Below, piece after piece: positions 35,993-45,415 of a stretch of DNA of 64,000 nt. The stretch's first letter is position 1. Each line of letters starts with the position of its first letter. This DNA comes from Rothia sp. ZJ932. Lineage in GTDB: Bacteria > Actinomycetota > Actinomycetes > Actinomycetales > Micrococcaceae. The notes under the pieces are model-generated. The model was not told where the DNA came from. It searched no databases and saw nothing but the letters and a program-made list of their open reading frames with translations. The stretch is from contig NZ_CP070480.1 of the NCBI RefSeq assembly GCF_016924835.1, forward strand, positions 1,860,001 through 1,924,000. Direction: 5' to 3'. Made by a program: the position numbers and the translations under genes.

Positions 35993-37042
35993 ATGTCTTA
36001 CACCGTTAAAGCCCTGCGTAAAACCGGCCCGGATCAGCCCTTTGAGGTAGCTAATCTTGAGCGCCGCGACCCGCGCGAAGATGACATCGTTATTAAGATC
36101 AAGGCTGCCGGTATCTGCCACTCAGATATTCACACCATTCGCAACGAATGGGGTGAAGCGCATTTTCCCCTCACCGTTGGTCACGAAATCGCCGGTATTG
36201 TTGAGGCAGTCGGCGCGAACGTCACCAAGTTTAAGGTAGGCGACCGCGTGGGTGTTGGCTGCATGGTCAACTCCTGTGGCGAGTGCGAACAGTGCCAGAA
36301 CGACCAGGAGCAGGACTGCCTCAACGGTAACGTTGGTACCTACAATGCTAAAGACGTTGACGGCACCATCACCCAGGGTGGTTACTCACAGAAAGTCACC
36401 GTCAACGAGCGTTTCGCGGTAACCATTCCCGACTCCATTGATTTCGATGTGGCTGCTCCCCTGCTCTGCGCAGGCATCACCACCTACTCACCCCTAGCTC
36501 GTTGGAACGTCAAAGAAGGCCAGAAAGTAGCTGTTCTGGGTCTTGGTGGTCTCGGTCATATGGGCGTTCAGATCGCAGCAACAATGGGCGCAGACGTTAC
36601 CGTCCTGTCTCGCTCATTGAAGAAGGAAGAAGCAGCGAAGAAGCTCGGCGCTACCCGAACCCTGGCAACCACCGAAGACGGCTTCTTTGAAGAGCACAAG
36701 GGCGAGTTCGACCTGATTCTCAACACCATTTCAGCTCCCGTTGACCTGGATGCTTACCTCAGCCTGCTCAAGCCCCACGGTATCTTCTCAACCGTTGGTC
36801 TGCCTCCCGAAGCTCTCGAACTGCACATGGGTAAGCTCATCATTGGCGGTAAGGTACTCACCGGTAACAACATCGGTGGCATCAAAGAAACCCAGGAAAT
36901 GCTGGATTTCTGTGCCAAGCACGGCATCGTCTCAGTCATCGAAAAGATTTCCGTTGACCAGGTTGATGAATACTACGACAAGGTAGTTGACGGCGACGTT
37001 ATCTTCCGCGCCGTGATCGACACCGAAACCTTCGAGAAGTAA
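35993..37042 (+). CDS. zinc-dependent alcohol/aldehyde reductase (CAD/YahK type)
   Basis: Read from ATG 35993 with ATAAGGAGAT directly upstream. The 349-residue medium-chain dehydrogenase has catalytic zinc ligands C42, H64 and C159, structural zinc cysteines C95, C98, C101 and C109, and the cofactor motif GLGGLG at 183-188 followed by LSRSLKKEE. This pattern is that of YahK/cinnamyl-alcohol dehydrogenases, usually NADPH-dependent aldehyde reductases. Strong RBS and codon usage suggest high expression. A terminator follows. Confidence 0.92.
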   Translation: MSYTVKALRKTGPDQPFEVANLERRDPREDDIVIKIKAAGICHSDIHTIRNEWGEAHFPLTVGHEIAGIVEAVGANVTKFKVGDRVGVGCMVNSCGECEQCQNDQEQDCLNGNVGTYNAKDVDGTITQGGYSQKVTVNERFAVTIPDSIDFDVAAPLLCAGITTYSPLARWNVKEGQKVAVLGLGGLGHMGVQIAATMGADVTVLSRSLKKEEAAKKLGATRTLATTEDGFFEEHKGEFDLILNTISAPVDLDAYLSLLKPHGIFSTVGLPPEALELHMGKLIIGGKVLTGNNIGGIKETQEMLDFCAKHGIVSVIEKISVDQVDEYYDKVVDGDVIFRAVIDTETFEK

Positions 37043-37070
37043 CAGTCTTTACTCACTGAGAGGTTTTATA

Positions 37071-37107
37071 AAAATCGCGCCCCACTGCTGGTGGGGTGCG
37101 ATTTTTA
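37071..37107. terminator. rho-independent terminator
   Basis: AAAATCGC-g-CCCCAC pairs with GTGGGGTGCGATTTTT, and T-runs on both strands make it usable by both the ADH gene and the converging ecfT. Confidence 0.85.
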
Positions 37108-37173
37108 TATGGATGAAGTTCTAAAAGCTATATGCTCAGTAACTGCGGGCGTCCTGCTTGGAATCCAGCTGCA

Positions 37174-37968
37174 TCACAGAAGGAACTTGAGGGTTCCTAT
37201 AGACGCTGACACCGCATAAGCGATGAGGGGAATAGCCACCCAAAGAACCGCGAAGACAGCGTCTTTGCCCGAGTGCTGAGGTACGCGTGCCCAGGTACGT
37301 TGCCCCGCCCCGAAACCGCGTGCCTCCATTGTGGTGGCAAGCCGTGTTCCCCTGCGAATAGCCTGCACCAGCAACACGAATACCTGACCTGCCGCGTTAC
37401 GCACGGCATTCACCGGGCCGCGTCCGCCCGCACCGCGAGCGCGTCGGGCAGCGCTGAGCGTGCGCCATTCTGCGAACATGATACCGACCAAACGCAAAGC
37501 AGCCAGCGCCGCCAGCACAAAGCGGGCGGGTAGCTTGTAGGTTTGAGCAAGAGAGTCAGCGAGGTCGGTGGGGTCTGTGGTGGTGATGAACATGAGTGCG
37601 GGCATTGCCATGGCAAGACCGCGCATCATCATGCCCAAACCGGCTTCTGCGGAGTCAGTAGTGACGGTGATATAGGCAAATTCCAGCAGAACATCGCCGG
37701 TTTTGTCTGCCATGATCGCTGTTGCCCAGCCCGAAAGCAGGGTAGCAAGCAGAATGGGCCAGAATCTCAAGAGCAGTCGCACGGGTTTGAAACCACCGGC
37801 AGCTAGTGCCACCATTTCAAGCGCCAGCGCCACAGTGCCGGTGACCGCATCAACGGTGGCTACCAAGAGCACGGTGACGAGGCTTGCCACCAGCAGTTTG
37901 ATACCGGCGTTGAGCCTGCCGTAGACGGTGCGAGCTTCTTCTTTTTCGGCAAAGAGGTCAATACTCAT
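37174..37968 (-). CDS. ykoC: ECF transporter transmembrane subunit EcfT (YkoC type)
   Basis: A 264-residue membrane protein with about five to six helices and the two Ala-Arg-Gly-type coupling motifs: ARRARGAGGRG and TTMEARGFGAG, which dock onto the ATPase. It joins the S component and the fused ATPase as the third part of the thiamine-precursor importer. Its start overlaps the ATPase stop by 11 bp, with AGGTGG as RBS. Last gene of the operon. Confidence 0.9.
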   Translation of the reverse strand: MSIDLFAEKEEARTVYGRLNAGIKLLVASLVTVLLVATVDAVTGTVALALEMVALAAGGFKPVRLLLRFWPILLATLLSGWATAIMADKTGDVLLEFAYITVTTDSAEAGLGMMMRGLAMAMPALMFITTTDPTDLADSLAQTYKLPARFVLAALAALRLVGIMFAEWRTLSAARRARGAGGRGPVNAVRNAAGQVFVLLVQAIRRGTRLATTMEARGFGAGQRTWARVPQHSGKDAVFAVLWVAIPLIAYAVSASIGTLKFLL

Positions 37969-39517
37969 TTTTTACCACCTTTAGCACGCGAGAACCCAGT
38001 GCCCGCACGAACTCTTCATCGTGGGTTACTGAGACAACGGCAACGCCAGTTGCCAGCAGCTCGCGAATCAGCTCAAGAAGTTGAGCCCAGGTGCGCGCGT
38101 CCTGCCCGAAGGTCGGTTCATCGAGAATCAGGACGCGCGGGGCTGCCGCCAGCGCGGTTGCCACCGACAGTCTGCGCTTTTCACCGCCAGAGAGGGTGAA
38201 AGGGTTAGCTTCTGCTAGGTGGCTGAGGTGTAGACGCTGTAAGAGGGCGTCAACGGTTGCTGTCAGCTGTTCTTCGTCAAGGGATTTCTTTTGGGCGCGG
38301 GCTACCTGCCGGGGGCCATATTCGAGTTCGGCGCGCACGCTAGGGGTAAGAAACTGGTGTTCGGGTTCTTGAAAGACCATGCCGATGCGTTGCACGAGTT
38401 CTTGCCCGCTCCACGAGGCAATGTCCCAAGAGGCTCCCGCGCGCAGCTCATCGCTGGCAGCGAGTAGACCGGCAACAGGCAGTTGTAGCCCCGCCAGCGT
38501 CAGTGCCAGGGTTGATTTTCCCGCCCCGTTTGCTCCCATAATGGCAAGATGCTCACCGGCACGCACAGTGCAGTTAATACCGCTTGATACTGCGGGTAGA
38601 TCAAGAATAAGTTCTTGCGGGGCGGACGCGCGCACCTGCTGACGGCGGTCTTTACGAGCAGCACGCTTAGGTTCGGCGCGGGTGACGCTCAGGTTGCTAG
38701 CCTCAATGAGCACCGGTGCGTTGGTGTCAACCTGTGGTAGGGCAACCGTTACTTCTTGGGCGGGGTCATAACCGGGTACCCACACGCCGGATGCAATCAG
38801 CTCATCACGCGCGTCCTGCAGCACCTGTTCAGGAGTGCCGTCGTGGCTAATACCGCCGGCAGCATCTAGCACTACGACACGGTCCATGTACTGCGCCCAC
38901 ACCTCAACTCGGTGCTCGACCACCACGAGGGTTGCCCCGGTTGCCTCGCGGGCAGCCAGTACAGCATCGCGCACCTCAAGAACACCGTTCGGGTCGAGAT
39001 TCGCGGTCGGCTCATCAAGCAAGAGGGCGCACGGGTTCATCGCGAGAATACCCGCAAGACCCAACCGTTGTTTCTGCCCACCAGAAAGAGCTGACGTTGA
39101 ATGGTTAAAATCGAGGTCTTCTAGACCAACAGCAGTCAGGGCTGCGGGAACGCGCTGCCATATCTCGTCGCGGGAAACCTGCATGTTCTCAGCGCCGAAG
39201 GCAACATCGTCACCCACTCGCGCCAAGATGACGGCTGATTCCGGGTCTTGTTGCATAAGCCCCACGGTGCCGAGAGCACTGTGGGGGTGTTTGCCGTTAA
39301 CCAGCAGCTCCCCTAGGGCGCTCTGTCCATCGTCATCGTGCAGGGTGCCCGCCACGGCGTGTAAGAAGGTTGATTTACCAGAGCCAGAAGGTCCCAACAG
39401 CATGACCTTTTCCCCCGCTGCGATGCCAAGGGTCAGCCCCTGTACCGAGGGGTTTTCTCGCCCTGCGTGGTGCCACCCGAAATTACACGCCGTGATGGAC
39501 GCTCCTGCGCGGTTCAC
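37958..39517 (-). CDS. ykoD: fused ECF transporter ATPase (YkoD type)
   Basis: A 519-residue double ABC ATPase. The first cassette has GPSGSGKST, LSGGQKQRL and LLLDEPTANLD; the second has GANGAGKST, LSGGEKRRL and LILDEPTFGQD. A basic linker (KRAARKDRRQQVR) joins them. It powers the ECF transporter. The GTG start overlaps the ykoE stop by one base (TAGTG), so translation is coupled. Confidence 0.92.
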   Translation of the reverse strand: MNRAGASITACNFGWHHAGRENPSVQGLTLGIAAGEKVMLLGPSGSGKSTFLHAVAGTLHDDDGQSALGELLVNGKHPHSALGTVGLMQQDPESAVILARVGDDVAFGAENMQVSRDEIWQRVPAALTAVGLEDLDFNHSTSALSGGQKQRLGLAGILAMNPCALLLDEPTANLDPNGVLEVRDAVLAAREATGATLVVVEHRVEVWAQYMDRVVVLDAAGGISHDGTPEQVLQDARDELIASGVWVPGYDPAQEVTVALPQVDTNAPVLIEASNLSVTRAEPKRAARKDRRQQVRASAPQELILDLPAVSSGINCTVRAGEHLAIMGANGAGKSTLALTLAGLQLPVAGLLAASDELRAGASWDIASWSGQELVQRIGMVFQEPEHQFLTPSVRAELEYGPRQVARAQKKSLDEEQLTATVDALLQRLHLSHLAEANPFTLSGGEKRRLSVATALAAAPRVLILDEPTFGQDARTWAQLLELIRELLATGVAVVSVTHDEEFVRALGSRVLKVVKNEY

Positions 39518-40134
39518 TAGCGGCGGCTCTGGCGTCCGGATGCCAGTGATGAGAGCACACCGGTTTTCAGCAGGGCGCGGGTCAGCACCCAGGCACCCAA
39601 ACCTGCGATGATGGTGCCCGAAATGATAGCACAGATGACGTAAATGATTTTGTTGTCAAAGGAGTATTCGGGGTTCCACACGATGACTTCGTAGACACCC
39701 ATGAAAAGACCAGCCACCGCGCCGGAGAGTAACGCCGGTGTGAGACCCCAGCGCTTGTAAAGCAGGACGGCGAAGACCAGTTCCGCTCCGAGGCCCTGTA
39801 CCAGCCCGGAATAAATGACGGTGATGCCGAATCCTGCCGAACCAATAAAAGCAGAGATAATTGCTGCCAGCAGCTCGGTGTAAAGGGCAGCACCGGGCTT
39901 GCGAATAACCAACCCGCCCAGCACACCGGCAATCAGCCAGCCGCCACCAATCAGGGGCATAAACTGGGGGGCTGCTGCCGTTGCGGTGTTAGCAGCCGGG
40001 TAAATGGCATTGTTCCAGACCCAGAAAATCAGGGCGCAGGCAACACCGAGCACCGAGGCAACCACAATGTCATTGACGCGCCAGCTCATCGGTGAAGTAA
40101 CAGCACCGCGGTTATGCGAGGTTGAAGTAGACAT
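39517..40134 (-). CDS. ykoE: ECF S component for thiamine precursor (YkoE/HMP family)
   Basis: Read from ATG 40134, whose RBS is GGGAGGA; an upstream frame start at 40155 lacks a site. The 205-residue, six-helix substrate-binding subunit matches YkoE: WRVNDIVVASVLGVACALIFWVWN, APQFMPLIGGGWLIAGVLGG and SGLVQGLGAELVFA. YkoEDC takes up the thiamine pyrimidine (HMP) or thiamine. The TPP riboswitch directly upstream supports this. Confidence 0.92.
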   Translation of the reverse strand: MSTSTSHNRGAVTSPMSWRVNDIVVASVLGVACALIFWVWNNAIYPAANTATAAAPQFMPLIGGGWLIAGVLGGLVIRKPGAALYTELLAAIISAFIGSAGFGITVIYSGLVQGLGAELVFAVLLYKRWGLTPALLSGAVAGLFMGVYEVIVWNPEYSFDNKIIYVICAIISGTIIAGLGAWVLTRALLKTGVLSSLASGRQSRR

Positions 40135-40211
40135 AAAAAATTCCTCCCTAATCAATAGGAAGGGGAAGGTTCTGGCACCACTGTGTACACAGACCTCGAG
40201 AAATAAACTCG

Positions 40212-40296
40212 ACTCCCTAGCGCCGGTACTAACCGGATCAGGTTCGAGGGTCTGCCCTTATTCAGGCACTCTCAGCGCGGACGCGCTCCCCTGTCG
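40212..40296 (-). ncRNA. TPP riboswitch (THI element)
   Basis: On the minus strand the conserved blocks appear in order: GGGGAGC near 40290, CTGAGAGTGCC (about 40275-40265), GACCCTCGAACCTGATC (about 40250-40234) and GGTTAGTACCGGCGCTAGGGA (40233-40213). This is the canonical THI-box arrangement, ending about 78 nt before the ykoE start. In Actinobacteria such riboswitches usually block translation when TPP is bound. The sequence between the riboswitch and the start can pair near the RBS. Confidence 0.95.
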
Positions 40297-40512
40297 ATTC
40301 GCTGACCACTTGGCAGTGATCAAGCCAATGTCTTTAGTATAGACACACTCACCAACTGTCACCAACCAAACAGTGAATAAAGACGGACGCGGGGTCGAAG
40401 GTAAGAGCGGTTACTTTGCTCAGGGCGTACCCGGCGGTTTATGCGTGCAAAGGAACACGCGTCCAACTATTCTTAGAAAGAACGTTACTTACCATCATCG
40501 GAGGAAAACACC

Positions 40513-40782
40513 ATGAGCGTACTCGTCAAGCTCGGTGGCACCGCAGCATCATTAGGCGGCGTGGCACTGTCAAACAAGGTTCTTTCAGCTACCTGGAAGC
40601 GCATCACCGGCAATGAGCCCCCCGAATCAAACTCTGATCCCGATGAGCGCTGGCGCGACATCATCCTCTGGTCACTGCTCACCGGTTTGGTCGGCACCAT
40701 CATCAAGGTTTCCATCTCACGCGCACAGATGAAGATCGAAGCTAAAGAAGGCAACAAGCACGGTAGCCAGTCCGAGGTCTAA
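40513..40782 (+). CDS. DUF4235 small membrane-associated protein
   Basis: An 89-residue protein with ATCGGAGGAAA before its ATG. The DUF4235 pattern is present: KLGGTAASLGGVALSNKVL (apolar), then TWKRITGNEPPE and the second helix WRDIILWSLLTGLVGTII. Members are small actinobacterial membrane proteins of unknown function. It is divergent from the thiamine-importer operon, and a strong terminator follows. Confidence 0.85.
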   Translation: MSVLVKLGGTAASLGGVALSNKVLSATWKRITGNEPPESNSDPDERWRDIILWSLLTGLVGTIIKVSISRAQMKIEAKEGNKHGSQSEV

Positions 40783-40818
40783 GTCTTCTCACCGTCTTGA
40801 GAAATTTCTTGAGCAATA

Positions 40819-40852
40819 GGGGGCGCCCACGCTTATAAGTGTGGGCACCCCC
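40819..40852 (+). terminator. hairpin after the DUF4235 gene
   Basis: GGGGG-c-GCCCACGC / GTGTGGGC-a-CCCCC forms a GC-rich stem of about 13 pairs (one C-A mismatch, one G-U). There is no T-run, so it may act as a 3' end stabiliser or a Rho-assisted terminator. Confidence 0.6.
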
Positions 40853-40938
40853 TGTAGGTTCAATGAGCACCAAGACCGCTCTTATCAGCAAGGAAAAAGG
40901 AACCTCATCAGCTCAGTAGCATCATCTGTTCTAAAAAG

Positions 40939-41680
40939 TTAATCTAACGCCCGATTAAACTCTAATTTCAGTGCGTAAGAAATGTTGATGGCATCATAAC
41001 CGTGCGTCATCAGTTCCCCTGCCATCATGAGCCTAGCGGTTCGCTTATTGCCATCAAAATAAAACTGAGAACGAGTCACAGAACAGAAGTAAACAAGTAA
41101 AGCGGGTCACGGGGTGAGGTATCTGAGTGAGCGCAACCATGAGGTTCTCATAATCAACGCGCAACGTAGCTCCTCCTACACCCGAATCGTCCCCCTTCGA
41201 TTCTGCTACCATCCGTCAAACGTACAGTCCCACCACCGGTCACCACTCCTTCCCCTCTAAAATTGCCAGCTTCAATTGCTTCATGACGAGCCACCAGAGC
41301 CTACACCGCATCAGAAAAATTTTTACTCAGCAAAAAACGAACCATCGGCAACACTCTCAACCACTAAGTTGTAGCCCTCGCTCAGAGCAAGAATCTGTTC
41401 TTCATCCTCAAGATGCTTACCGCCCACTGTTACCCCGTCAAGCAGGGGTAACAACCTCTGGCAATGTAAAAGTGTTTCCTTCTAAGGCTGCTGCGTTCCA
41501 GATGAACTCATTAAGATTCGCTATGAATTGTTGGAATTGTTCCGGGGTTCCATGCAATTCTGCCGGTGTACTGCAAACTTCCTTGAGTAGGTGCCGAGGT
41601 TGCCGGTTGCGGTTTAATTCTGCCAGTAGAACCCCAGTCTTTTTGCTGAGTGGCTCGTTCACTCTTACCTTCCAGTTTTC
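40939..41680 (-). pseudogene. decayed Fic-family gene
   Basis: Read across frames, this encodes recognisable Fic protein parts: EFIWNAAALEGNTFTLPEVV, then (after an apparent extra C in ACCCCTG near 41447) LLDGVTVGGKHLEDEEQILALSE, then ALVARHEAIEAGNFRGEG after a TAG, and finally RSQFYFDGNKRTARLMMAGELMTHGYDAINI up to the stop at 40939. At least three frameshifts and several nonsense codons interrupt it. The canonical catalytic His of HPFxxGNGR is SQF here, a variant form also known in intact relatives. Fic domains usually transfer AMP to target proteins. Non-functional as it stands. Confidence 0.85.
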
Positions 41681-42421
41681 TGTTATTTTTTGCGCGGTTG
41701 TAGAAAACCCAAGACTATGCAAATCGATAACTGCTTGGAGATCGGCTACAAAATTGAGATTGTTTTCGTTCTGGTAACCGACAAATTCTCTGTATTGCGC
41801 TTCAAGCACCACAATGCTGGTAGGGGTAAACCTGTCTTGGGTAGTGAGCGTTTGGCTTCAAGAAAAGACAATTTCGGTAGGTTCGCTTGTGTCCACAGGA
41901 TTACTGGACTTTTAGCATCTTCCGTACCCAACAAACGGTTAGCGGCTGGCTCTCCTGAAAGCGCCCATCCCCCCCACGCTGCATCAGCTGCGGATGCCGC
42001 CCTCAACATTGATTCACTTGCGGATACTAGCGGTGGTGGCGCAAAAAATTTTGCTGTTTTACGCTCAGCAATATTCGACAGCCGACCTGCTGTCCTCACG
42101 ATTTCTTCGGGTTCTGTGAGTCCCCATCGTTTAAATCGTTGTGCCCGCCGAGACACAGGTTCAAATTCATCCCCTGATAATTCGGGAATTGAGGTATCAA
42201 GCAGATAGCGTGCGGCAAAAGCTACGTCCGGCTCCGATGCCGGGGCAAGAGATATCTCTGCTGAGTAACCAAAGACGAGCGCGATTTCTTACAGGGGTAT
42301 TCAAAGAGGGAGCGATTGCTCCTGTGCTCATTCGCAGGAGCGTTGAGCGTGTGATACCTGCTTTACGTGCGGTTGAGGTGGGAGTCTGATTGGCAAGCTC
42401 CAGCAAACCATTAATATCCAT
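41680..42421 (-). pseudogene. decayed XRE-type regulator/antitoxin gene
   Basis: It begins MDINGLLELANQTP at 42421 with a helix-turn-helix (TARKAGITRSTLLRMSTGAIAPSL). A frameshift near 42300 moves to IALVFGYSAEISLAPASEPDVAF, which joins SRRAQRFKRWGLTEPEEIV in a further open stretch to 41830. A second shift near 41820 leads to VLEAQYREFVGYQNENNLNF and VADLQAVIDLHSLG. The last part resembles the C-terminal domain of AbiEi-like antitoxins. It runs directly into the Fic remnant, suggesting a former XRE-Fic toxin-antitoxin pair, now inactivated. Confidence 0.75.
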
Positions 42422-42495
42422 ACCCACAATTTCATAAAACTGTTGCCTGAATGCAACAGCTGGTGCAAGCATGCAGCAGTGAGGGGAGTGTGGCG

Positions 42496-43830
42496 CTAGT
42501 GAGATTCTACGATTGTGTTCTCTGCCCCGAGCTGTTGTGAAGTATGCAGTTTCGGTGCAGGTTTCAGCGGAATCACCAGGAGCAGACCTACACCGACCAC
42601 CACCATGATACCCAGAATGCCCCAGGTCTGAGCGCCCATGAGCGTCACGAAGAAACCAAAGAGAGCAGGCGCTAGAAAGCTAGCGGCGCGTCCGGTGGTT
42701 GAGTACAGACCGAAAAGTTCGCCCTCTTCGCCCGCCGGTGAGACCCTTGCCAGGTAGGTGCGGGCAGCTGACTGCGCCGGCCCCACGAAAGCGCACAATG
42801 CCAGGCCGCACAGCCAGAAAATATTCTTGCCCTCAATAAAAAGCAGCGGAGTTGCCGCCACCAGCACACCCACCAAAGACGCCATAATGACGGTCTTGGG
42901 ACCGAGACGGTCATCCAGCAAACCACCAATGAGAGCACCAACACCTGCCACAATATTGCCAGCAATAGCAAAGACAATGATCTCTCCGGCGCTAAACCCA
43001 AAAGAGCCGGCAGCGAGAATACCGCCAAACGTGAAAACGCCGTTGAGCCCGTCCCTGAAAATCGCGCTCGTCACCAGAAAGTAGAGGGTGCTGGGGGTCG
43101 AACGGTAAATACGGGCGATGGTGGCAAACAGTTGCTTGTAAGCGCGCACGATACCTGCAACACCGCCGGACTCTGTAGCTGTTGCCTGCACTGGTTGCTG
43201 CTGACCACGCAGACTCAGCAGCAGGGGCAACGACAGCGCCACGCACCACAGAGCAGAAAACACCGCGATCAGTCGGTAGGTCAGGGATGGGTCGTCTTCA
43301 GGTAGCGGCAGCACACCCGGGTTAATAAAAAGCACCATGACGATCACCAGGGCGACGATGCCGCCGAAGTACCCAAATGCCCAGCCTAAACCGCTAATTT
43401 TGCCAACGGACGCCGGAGTCGAGATGCCGGGCAGCAGCGCGTTGTAGTTAACGATGGAGAACTCATTGACGATATTTGCCAGTGCAATGAGCGCTACACC
43501 GAACCACAAAAAGCTGGGGTCGGGCAGTACGAAGAAACACAGCGCCATCAGGGCAGCCGTTGCGAAAGTGTTAGCTCCCAACCAGAACCCGCGTTTGCCA
43601 GTGGCATCCGCCCGTTGCCCGCTGATGGGTGCCAGCAGAGCAATAAAAAGACCCGCGATGGTCAGACCGGTAGACATCACCGCGGTGGTGTGCGTTTCAG
43701 AGCCGAAGGTCGAACTCGTGAGATACAGGGCGGTAAAAATGAAGGTGGTCATAATCGCGTTGAAGCTCGCGTTACCGGCATCCCAGAGGGTCCAGGCGAA
43801 GACTTTTTTGCGGTCGGGTGTAGTTGCCAT
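42496..43830 (-). CDS. UMF1 family MFS transporter (Atg22-like)
   Basis: The start is placed at ATG 43830 (MATTPDRKKV) with AGGGAGC upstream. About 444 residues and 11-12 helices. The UMF1 hallmark WTLWDAGNASFNAIMTTFIF opens the protein, and GQRADATGKRGFWLG is the loop 2-3 motif. The family is related to vacuolar amino-acid effluxers; bacterial substrates are unknown. It appears monocistronic, reading toward the decayed XRE-Fic locus. Confidence 0.87.
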   Translation of the reverse strand: MATTPDRKKVFAWTLWDAGNASFNAIMTTFIFTALYLTSSTFGSETHTTAVMSTGLTIAGLFIALLAPISGQRADATGKRGFWLGANTFATAALMALCFFVLPDPSFLWFGVALIALANIVNEFSIVNYNALLPGISTPASVGKISGLGWAFGYFGGIVALVIVMVLFINPGVLPLPEDDPSLTYRLIAVFSALWCVALSLPLLLSLRGQQQPVQATATESGGVAGIVRAYKQLFATIARIYRSTPSTLYFLVTSAIFRDGLNGVFTFGGILAAGSFGFSAGEIIVFAIAGNIVAGVGALIGGLLDDRLGPKTVIMASLVGVLVAATPLLFIEGKNIFWLCGLALCAFVGPAQSAARTYLARVSPAGEEGELFGLYSTTGRAASFLAPALFGFFVTLMGAQTWGILGIMVVVGVGLLLVIPLKPAPKLHTSQQLGAENTIVESH

Positions 43831-44173
43831 GCTCCCTATGCTAGCGGGCGCAGTCACCGCAGAAGTTATGCGACCGGTCTTTATGATCAAGTAAGTTATT
43901 TTTTATGGAACCTACCCGGCATATGACCGTCTGACCCTGGTGTTGGTTTTAGCGGCGAGTCAGCCTAAGACTGTGCAGGGACCATCAGAAGTGAGTCGAT
44001 AAGCATCTATTATGCGCTGGCTGTGATGACGAGCATCTATAGTAGATAAAGATTAGATATGCACCGCTATTCGTCCTTTATGCTGCCCACGGCATCTAAC
44101 CTCTAGGATTCATTTGAGGCTTATTCAGCTCTTTCTAACTCTGTGATGACGCTGCGTGAGACTCAGCGGGAGT
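43831..44173. other. intergenic region, 343 bp
   Basis: No gene or RNA is recognised. It is AT-richer than its surroundings and contains CTGTGATGACG twice (near 44020 and 44140). It probably carries the promoter of the UMF1 gene and the 3' end of the HPr-kinase-like gene. Confidence 0.4.
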
Positions 44174-45382
44174 CTATGTTACCTTTTCACCGGAATCTAA
44201 GACGCCCCGACCGATAACGCCCAGGTTCATCAGCTCAGTGATGTTGTGTTCAAAGGCTTCAGCGGGAATTTCCGTGTCGTAGAGTTCTTCGAGTCGTTGA
44301 CGCAGTTTCGCTGTTTCAAGGGGTTTTTCCAACTCAAACCAGATATCACCAGCGAAGAAAGACACCTCAGAGAGCTTGTCACCGCGCATCAGAAGCACCC
44401 GCTCGTCAACGCGGTAGGCGCTGCTGCCCGGCCCTCGCCAGAGCAGGTGGGCAGCGGCCGGGCCTCTCTGGGCGTAGGCGATTTCTACCTCTACCGGCGG
44501 TTGCACCAACTCGGCGGCGCGTCCACCCCGCAGTAACCCCTGCACCAGCGGCAGAGCCTCTTCAATTTCGGAGTATTCCAGACGCAGGGCACCGCCGCAG
44601 TCGTTAATAAGCTCAATCAGTTTCTCCACCCCGTGCTCAGTGGCCGCAACACCCGACGTCTGACCGGTGATGGTGAGTAGCGCGTCCACCATATCAACGG
44701 GCACCAGACGCGGAACAACGTGGTTCTCACTCTTATCACGCGCCAAAATAACGAGCTGGGTCAGGGTGAAAGACTGTTCTGAAGAAGGAATCTTCAAATC
44801 TGCGCGAGCAGGTGAAATCTGCTCCTTTGGACGCGCGGGGTCAACAATTACCGAGAGCGGTTTGAGGTAGGGCACTACCGAGTAATCGGCGTCCACGATG
44901 ACGGTTTCATCGGTAAGGTAGGTCAGGTGCTGACCCAAGAACCGTGATGCCGTGGTTTTGCCGGTGCCTGATTCAGCAACGAGTGCCAGCGCCCGCCCCG
45001 TTTCGGGGTCGCCCAACGCCGCCGCGTGGAACATCTGGTACTTGCCCACCAGCGTCATAATCATGGTGATAGTAATCTGGCTGACCAGGCTCTCCATGAC
45101 CTGCTCATCAGAGCTGTAGCGCATAAACAGCAGGCGGCCAGTGTTCTCGGTGCTTTCCGCCAGCACCTGCCGGTAGTATTCGTTGTCCTCTTCAAGAATG
45201 ATGTAATACGCACTCTCATCTTCCAGCGGAGTAACGTCATGAAGCACCTGCGGGTTCAGCGATTCCCACGCTTCACAGATGGTTTGTGCAAGTTCTTGGG
45301 CGTGGTCTACGCGCACTACAACAATAACCGGCACTCCTGCTGGGCTCAAGGCTACAGCTACACTCACTGAATCTCTTTTCAT
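44174..45382 (-). CDS. HPr-kinase-like P-loop ATPase of unknown role
   Basis: Read from ATG 45382 (MKRDSVSV), 402 residues. The N-terminal half is an unrecognised alpha/beta region. A P-loop domain follows with Walker A AESGTGKTT (136-144) and LTDET (156-160), in the arrangement of the HPr kinase/phosphorylase C-terminal fold, including a leading FHAAAL strand. The last about 90 residues look like a winged or PqqD-like domain (EVSFFAGDIWFEL..LYDTEIPAEAFEHNITELMNLGVIG). Such ATPases occur in peptide-modification loci, but no precursor peptide is visible here. It lies 33 bp after dcd. Confidence 0.6.
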   Translation of the reverse strand: MKRDSVSVAVALSPAGVPVIVVVRVDHAQELAQTICEAWESLNPQVLHDVTPLEDESAYYIILEEDNEYYRQVLAESTENTGRLLFMRYSSDEQVMESLVSQITITMIMTLVGKYQMFHAAALGDPETGRALALVAESGTGKTTASRFLGQHLTYLTDETVIVDADYSVVPYLKPLSVIVDPARPKEQISPARADLKIPSSEQSFTLTQLVILARDKSENHVVPRLVPVDMVDALLTITGQTSGVAATEHGVEKLIELINDCGGALRLEYSEIEEALPLVQGLLRGGRAAELVQPPVEVEIAYAQRGPAAAHLLWRGPGSSAYRVDERVLLMRGDKLSEVSFFAGDIWFELEKPLETAKLRQRLEELYDTEIPAEAFEHNITELMNLGVIGRGVLDSGEKVT

Positions 45383-45415
45383 TAATCTCTTGGCATATGC
45401 CAAAGGGGTAGGTTA

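Noticed and set aside
38835-39611. A 258-codon plus-strand frame within the fused ECF ATPase gene
   Set aside because: It is antisense to an intact double ABC ATPase; its Ser/Arg/Pro-rich composition is typical of shadow frames.
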